Assembly: GCA_947624035.1 (NCBI GenBank)
Contig: CANQIH010000002.1
Coordinates: forward strand, 1 to 40,937
Source of the DNA: an uncultured Oscillospiraceae bacterium
Lineage (GTDB): Bacteria > Bacillota > Clostridia > Oscillospirales > Oscillospiraceae
Direction of reading: 5' to 3'
Length of the DNA: 40,937 nt
Positions within the stretch are counted from its first letter, which is position 1, and each line of letters begins with the position of its first letter. Position numbers and translations under genes: made by a program. Shown piece after piece: positions 37,201-40,937 of the stretch. The notes under the pieces are model-generated. The model was not told the origin of the DNA and searched no databases. It worked only from the letters and a program-made list of their open reading frames with translations.

Positions 37201-37408
37201 CACCCGCCCTGCCGTGGGGACCCGATATGCAACCTGCACAGCTCGGCAGGTGGGTCACCTCGTGGCTGTTTCCGTGCTTCCAACTTCCAGAGCCGGTCTG
37301 TGCCGGTCCGGGAGGCCTGCGCTCCGCAGCCATATACGGCATCCCTTATAATAGATGTGGGTCCAACCGGGCCCTTTGCACCACGAACAGGGCAGGAAAA
37401 AAGTCCCG

Positions 37409-37702
37409 TCAGTCCTCCGGCGGCTCCTCGCCGTCCTCCGCGAAGACCTGCTCCATATAGTAGTCGTAGATCCGCTGCAGCAGATCGTCGTCGTCCACCG
37501 AGGCGAACTGCTCCTCGCCGTCGACCTCCTCCACCCGCAGGATGATGAAGCCGTAGTCCGGGTCGTCCTCAGACATGTCCGCCGGCAGGAAGACCATGTA
37601 CTCCTCGCCCTCGAATTCCAGCGTGCTCAGATGCTCCAGCTCGAACTCGTTGCCCTCGTCATCCTCGATGGTGATGTAGCTGGCGCCGAAATCGTCGTCC
37701 AT
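37409..37702 (-). CDS. DUF1292 domain protein
   Basis: A 97-residue, very acidic protein of the DUF1292 family (YrzB-like), common in Firmicutes and of unknown function. The family core is visible: YITIEDDEGNEFELEHLSTLEFEGEEYMVFLPAD, then DDPDYGFIILRVEEVDGEEQFASVDDDDLLQRIYDYY. I start it at ATG 37702-37700 after AGAAGGGAACG; the longer frame upstream overlaps another small gene out of frame and is a shadow. In many relatives this gene lies beside ruvX/yqgF and ureB-like genes; here it stands alone. Confidence 0.9.
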   Translation of the reverse strand: MDDDFGASYITIEDDEGNEFELEHLSTLEFEGEEYMVFLPADMSEDDPDYGFIILRVEEVDGEEQFASVDDDDLLQRIYDYYMEQVFAEDGEEPPED

Positions 37703-37779
37703 AGAGATCGTTCCCTTCTGTGATCTTGCCCCTATTTTACCGCCTATCCCTGCGGATTGCAAGAGGAAAAACGCCGCAT

Positions 37780-37920
37780 TCACGGCCAGGCGCTCTCCGC
37801 GGTATACGCCGGCCGCTCTCCGTCCGGCAAAGCGCCGATGTCCGCCAGCACCGCCGTGAGGCTGGCCGCAGCGAACACCGCCAGCAGCACGCACAGCCCG
37901 ATCTTCACCCAGGTCCTCAC
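37780..37920 (-). CDS. Possible tiny membrane peptide, 46 residues
   Basis: A short frame on the minus strand encodes a basic start (MRTWVK), one hydrophobic segment (IGLCVLLAVFAAASLTAVLA) and a hydrophilic tail ending ESAWP. GGGAGGG lies 6 nt before the GTG at 37920-37918, which I prefer; an ATG at 37926 abuts that site. The layout looks like a genuine single-pass peptide or secreted precursor, upstream of and co-oriented with DUF1292. No homologue recognised. Confidence 0.45.
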   Translation of the reverse strand: MRTWVKIGLCVLLAVFAAASLTAVLADIGALPDGERPAYTAESAWP

Positions 37921-37976
37921 GCGCATCCCTCCCATGCCAGTATGCCCGGCCGGAACGGCTTTATTTGCAAATTAGA

Positions 37977-38005
37977 TATACATTCTTGAAAATCCGTGCT
38001 ATAAT
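37977..38005 (+). promoter_or_regulatory. Promoter of the PBP1A gene
   Basis: TATACA (37977-37982), 17-bp spacer, perfect TATAAT (38000-38005), 74 bp upstream of the start codon. Confidence 0.6.
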
Positions 38006-38078
38006 GCCTTTAATTGGGCTATTATAGTCATTATGGCTTTCCATATACCCCCACGTCATACAAAGGAGCTTGCCTGCC

Positions 38079-40667
38079 TTGCGAAAGTTCATTGAAACAC
38101 TAAAGCGCTTCCGCGCCTGGCTGAAGAGCCGCCGGGTCCGGCGCGCCAAGCGCACCGTCAGTGCGATGACGGACACCGCCGCCGCCGGTGTGGGCTTCAC
38201 CCTGCGCCTGAGCATGAAGATCGTGATGACGGTGCTTCTGGTGTTCGTCACCACAGGGCTCATCCTGGCCTGCATCTTCTCCTTCTACGTAAAGACCACC
38301 ATGACCAGCGAGCGGCTGCAGCTGACCATGGAGGAGATGAGCACGGCCCTCTCCAGCCACGTGTACGCCGAGACATACGCCGGCAGCAACGACTGGCGGG
38401 AGATCGCCACCCTGTACGCCACCGAGAACCGCGTCTGGAAGGACTCCGACGAGATCGCCCAGTACGTGAAGGACGCCGCCGTGGCCATCGAGGACCAGCG
38501 GTTCTATAAGCACAAGGGCGTGGACTGGAGCCGTACAGTGGGCGCGTTCGTGAACATGTTCGTGGGCATGCGCAACACCTTCGGCGGGTCCACGCTGACA
38601 CAGCAGCTCATCAAGAACCTGACGGGCAAGGACGACGTCACCGTCCAGCGAAAGTTGCTGGAGATATTCCAGGCGCTGGAGTTTGAAAAGCAATACACAA
38701 AAGACGAGATACTGACCATGTATCTCAACGTCATATACCTGGGCGAGGGCTGCTACGGCGTGGGCTCCGCCTCCCGGGAGTACTTCGACAAGGAAGTGAG
38801 CCAGCTTTCCCTGGCGGAGGCCGCCACCCTCATCGGCATCACCAACAACCCCTCCATGTACGACCCCTATATCAGCGACTGGACCTACAATAACTGCGTG
38901 GAGCGGCGGAACGTGACCCTGTTCCAGATGTACGACCAGGGCTATATCACCAAAGAGCAGTACGACTCCGCGAAAAGCGAGAACCTCCGCTCCCACCTGA
39001 AGCGGGCCGAGGGCGAGGTCCGGGAGATCCCCATCAACTCCTACTACGTGGACTCCCTGATCTGGGACATCATCGACGATCTGGCCGAGGCGCGCAACAT
39101 CACCACCCGGCAGGCCACGAACCTGCTCTACAACGGCGGCTACCGCATCTACACCTGCCAGGACATGAGCATCCAGCGGATCGTGGATGACGTATACCAG
39201 AACACCAGCGGTCTGCCCCAGCCCTACTCCTACGGCAGCCAGAGCCTGAACTCCGGCATCGTGGTGCTGGACGCCCGGACCGGCGCCTGCGTGGCCCTGT
39301 GCGGCGGCACCGGCACCAAGACCCAGTCCCTGGTGGGCAACTACGCCACCGAGTGGGTCCGTCCCCCCGGGTCCTCCTTCAAGCCCGTGGCCGTGTACGG
39401 CCCGGCCATCGACCTGGGCATCGTGGGCCCCAACACCACCGTCAACGACTCCCCGGGCCTGCGCCTGAAGGGCACCACCTGGTACCCCAAGAACGACAGC
39501 ATGGCCTACAGCGGCGTCACCAGCCTGCGCAACGCCATCGCCTGGTCCCGGAATACCATCGCCGCCCAGGTGCTGGACGCCATGGGCCTGCAGTCCTCCT
39601 GGGACTACCTGAACAACCACTTCGGCTTCCACTCCCTGGTCCGTGACCACCTGGACGAGATCACCGGCAACACCGTCTCCGACTTCGCCTACGCGGCCCT
39701 GGCCCTGGGCCAGCTCAGCTACGGCATCACCTGCGAGGAGATGGCCCAGGCCTACACCGCCTTTGCCAACAACGGCATCATGAGCCGCTCCCGCACCTAC
39801 TCCCTCATCATGGACGGCGACGGCAATGTGGTCCTGGAGAACCCCGCGGATCAGGTGGTGGCCCTCAAGCCCAACACCGCCTGGGAGATGGACAGCATCC
39901 TCAACAGCGCCATCTCCTGGGGCACCGGCACGGCCGCCTACTTCAGCGGCCAGGCCCTGGCGGGCAAGACCGGCACCACCTCCGACAACAAGGACCGTTA
40001 CTTCACCGGCTTCAGCCGCTACTACGTGGCCGCCTGCTGGACGGGCTATGACCAGCCGGAGAAGATGTACTTCTACTCCAACCCCGCCTGCCAGATCTGG
40101 AAGATGGTCATGGAGCCCATCCACGCCGGAAAGCCCTATTGGGACTTTGAGGTCCCCACCATCACCGGCCCGGCCCGGCTGGGCACCGTCACCGTCACGC
40201 CCGACCCCAACGCCTCGCCCTCGCCTTCGCCTTCGGTGAGCCCCGAGCCCACCGCCGCGCCGGAGACCCCGCCGCCGCCGGAGACCCCGCCGGTGGTGAC
40301 CGCGCCGCCTATCGAGACCCCGCCCGTGGAGACCGTACCTCCTATCGTGACGGCACCTCCTATCGTGACCGCGCCGCCCATCGAGACCCCGCCCGTTGTG
40401 ACCGAACCGCCCGTTGTGACCGCGCCGCCCGAGATCACCCCCGAGCCGCAGCAGCCGCCCGTGGAAGTCACGCCGGAGCAGCCGCCTGTGGTGACGCCGG
40501 AGCCGGAACAGCCGCCTGTGGTGACCCCGGAGCCGGAGCAGCCGCCCGTGGTGACGGCGCCCCCGCCGGAACAGCCGCCGGTGGAGCAGCCGCCGGTGGA
40601 GAACAACACGCTGCCGGAGGGCAACACCGAAGGCGCTTCCATCCGGCCCGTATGGCACTGGCGGTAA
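38079..40667 (+). CDS. Class A penicillin-binding protein (PBP1A type)
   Basis: An 862-residue bifunctional peptidoglycan synthase. After a basic cytosolic start comes one membrane helix (about residues 45-68). The GT51 glycosyltransferase domain has the catalytic Glu138 in EDQRFYKHKGVD and the GGSTLTQQLIKNL motif. The transpeptidase domain has Ser432-x-x-Lys435 (PPGSSFKP), Ser490-Arg-Asn492 and Lys630-Thr-Gly. The last ~165 residues are a Pro/Thr/Glu/Val-rich tail of PPVVTAPP-like repeats ending VWHWR. I start at TTG 38079, ten bases after AAAGGAG; the TTG at 38070 is too close. Single gene with promoter and terminator. Confidence 0.95.
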   Translation: MRKFIETLKRFRAWLKSRRVRRAKRTVSAMTDTAAAGVGFTLRLSMKIVMTVLLVFVTTGLILACIFSFYVKTTMTSERLQLTMEEMSTALSSHVYAETYAGSNDWREIATLYATENRVWKDSDEIAQYVKDAAVAIEDQRFYKHKGVDWSRTVGAFVNMFVGMRNTFGGSTLTQQLIKNLTGKDDVTVQRKLLEIFQALEFEKQYTKDEILTMYLNVIYLGEGCYGVGSASREYFDKEVSQLSLAEAATLIGITNNPSMYDPYISDWTYNNCVERRNVTLFQMYDQGYITKEQYDSAKSENLRSHLKRAEGEVREIPINSYYVDSLIWDIIDDLAEARNITTRQATNLLYNGGYRIYTCQDMSIQRIVDDVYQNTSGLPQPYSYGSQSLNSGIVVLDARTGACVALCGGTGTKTQSLVGNYATEWVRPPGSSFKPVAVYGPAIDLGIVGPNTTVNDSPGLRLKGTTWYPKNDSMAYSGVTSLRNAIAWSRNTIAAQVLDAMGLQSSWDYLNNHFGFHSLVRDHLDEITGNTVSDFAYAALALGQLSYGITCEEMAQAYTAFANNGIMSRSRTYSLIMDGDGNVVLENPADQVVALKPNTAWEMDSILNSAISWGTGTAAYFSGQALAGKTGTTSDNKDRYFTGFSRYYVAACWTGYDQPEKMYFYSNPACQIWKMVMEPIHAGKPYWDFEVPTITGPARLGTVTVTPDPNASPSPSPSVSPEPTAAPETPPPPETPPVVTAPPIETPPVETVPPIVTAPPIVTAPPIETPPVVTEPPVVTAPPEITPEPQQPPVEVTPEQPPVVTPEPEQPPVVTPEPEQPPVVTAPPPEQPPVEQPPVENNTLPEGNTEGASIRPVWHWR

Positions 40668-40689
40668 GTTACAAATAAAACAACGCGGA

Positions 40690-40745
40690 AATATCCGCTT
40701 TTTCCCCGATTTTCTTAGAAATGACAGGGAAAAGCGGATATTTTT
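40690..40745 (+). terminator. Terminator of the PBP1A gene
   Basis: A long stem (about 40691-40706 with 40727-40740; ATATCCGCTTTT pairs with AAAAGCGGATAT) and a TTTTT run, 23 bp after the stop. Confidence 0.85.
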
Positions 40746-40769
40746 ATGCAAAAATGCCCATATTTTATG

Positions 40770-40798
40770 TTGACATGTTGGAAACGATGTGTTACAAT
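40770..40798 (+). promoter_or_regulatory. Promoter of the last gene
   Basis: TTGACA (40770-40775), 17-bp spacer, TACAAT (40793-40798), 30 bp before the start codon at 40828. Confidence 0.85.
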
Positions 40799-40827
40799 TC
40801 GGTTACAAAACCATTGGAGGCATCGCC

Positions 40828-40937
40828 ATGGCAGATCAGAAAACAGCGACATTGCAATACAAGGGGCACCCCCTGCGCCGGAAGGACAACCTGATCTATT
40901 TCGGCAGCATGGCGGACAAGTACATCATCATGCTCCA
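40828..40937 (+). CDS. Small conserved-looking protein, 5' part
   Basis: Starts at ATG 40828 after TTGGAGG and runs off the window after 36 codons. The visible part (LQYKGHPLRRKDNLIYFG, then SMADKYIIML) resembles a family of short clostridial proteins that share YKGxPLxRxxNxIYYG and DKYVxxL patterns and have no known function. No membrane segment is visible so far. A strong promoter suggests good expression. Confidence 0.75.
   Translation, partial: MADQKTATLQYKGHPLRRKDNLIYFGSMADKYIIML

Noticed and set aside
36518-37408. Several 75-220-residue open frames between the phosphoesterase and DUF1292
   Set aside because: They run through nested palindromic repeats, lack ribosome binding sites and change frame between repeat copies.
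37721-37779. Terminator between the tiny membrane peptide and DUF1292
   Set aside because: No convincing stem with T-run found, so co-transcription remains open.
37409-37894. 161-residue version of the DUF1292 protein
   Set aside because: The first 64 residues lack a ribosome binding site and family similarity; ATG 37702 has both.
38100-40751. 883-residue open frame antisense to the PBP1A gene
   Set aside because: It mirrors the PBP1A gene in high-GC DNA, has low-complexity Gly/Arg/His/Val composition and no recognisable domain; the plus-strand gene has all catalytic motifs.

Overview
The window is a GC-rich stretch of a Firmicute chromosome, most likely a gut Oscillospiraceae-type clostridium. 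This rests on GC-rich codon use combined with AT-rich sigma-A type promoters (TTGACA-N17-TATAAT), strong GGAGG-type ribosome binding sites, DUF1292, DUF378 and DUF559 proteins, a class A penicillin-binding protein and dense families of palindromic intergenic repeats. Genus cannot be fixed from the sequence.

Layout. 1-1302: the end of a phosphotransferase gene, then a palindromic repeat cassette carrying a DUF559 nuclease gene and bordered by a duplication of the upstream gene's 3' end. 1319-5175: mutS, an unidentified small RNA candidate with its own promoter and terminator, an XRE regulator/PBECR-type nuclease pair, and a 51-residue conserved-looking protein. 5176-5663: nested repeats. 5664-10519 (mostly minus): MATE exporter, DUF378, a cell-wall-binding secreted protein, a Pro/Thr-rich anchored protein and an LtaS-like protein lacking catalytic residues. 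10681-13603 (minus): a free-standing FakA-like domain and two tandem CNNM/CBS/CorC transporters. 13746-17203: a membrane protein, an EamA transporter and a large secreted protein. 17216-18949: an Lsa-type ABC-F protein behind a leader-peptide attenuator. 19021-19647: RelB/ParE-type toxin-antitoxin. 19690-21353 (minus): ECF sigma and anti-sigma. 21733-25915 (minus): argC-argJ-argB-argD. 26318-29137 (minus): trkA-trkH potassium uptake. 29336-34145: an acidic-repeat lipoprotein foldase, then csaB and an S9 peptidase on minus. 34245-36517: a histidine phosphatase-GNAT fusion translationally coupled to a metallophosphoesterase. 36518-37408: repeats only. 37409-40937: DUF1292, a tiny membrane peptide, PBP1A and the start of a small protein.

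The most notable systems are: (1) the ABC-F attenuator, where leader peptide, anti-antiterminator, antiterminator and terminator can all be drawn; (2) the DUF559 cassette, whose palindromic arms supply both the ribosome binding site and the stop codon of the nuclease and which has gene-less relatives in the same window; (3) a ~190-bp repeat present three times, each copy bordered by a locus-specific duplication of terminator-type sequence, suggesting insertion into terminators; (4) a ~105-bp structured repeat nested inside other repeats; (5) the orphan small RNA candidate next to mutS. All functional statements are read from sequence and family knowledge; no database search was run.
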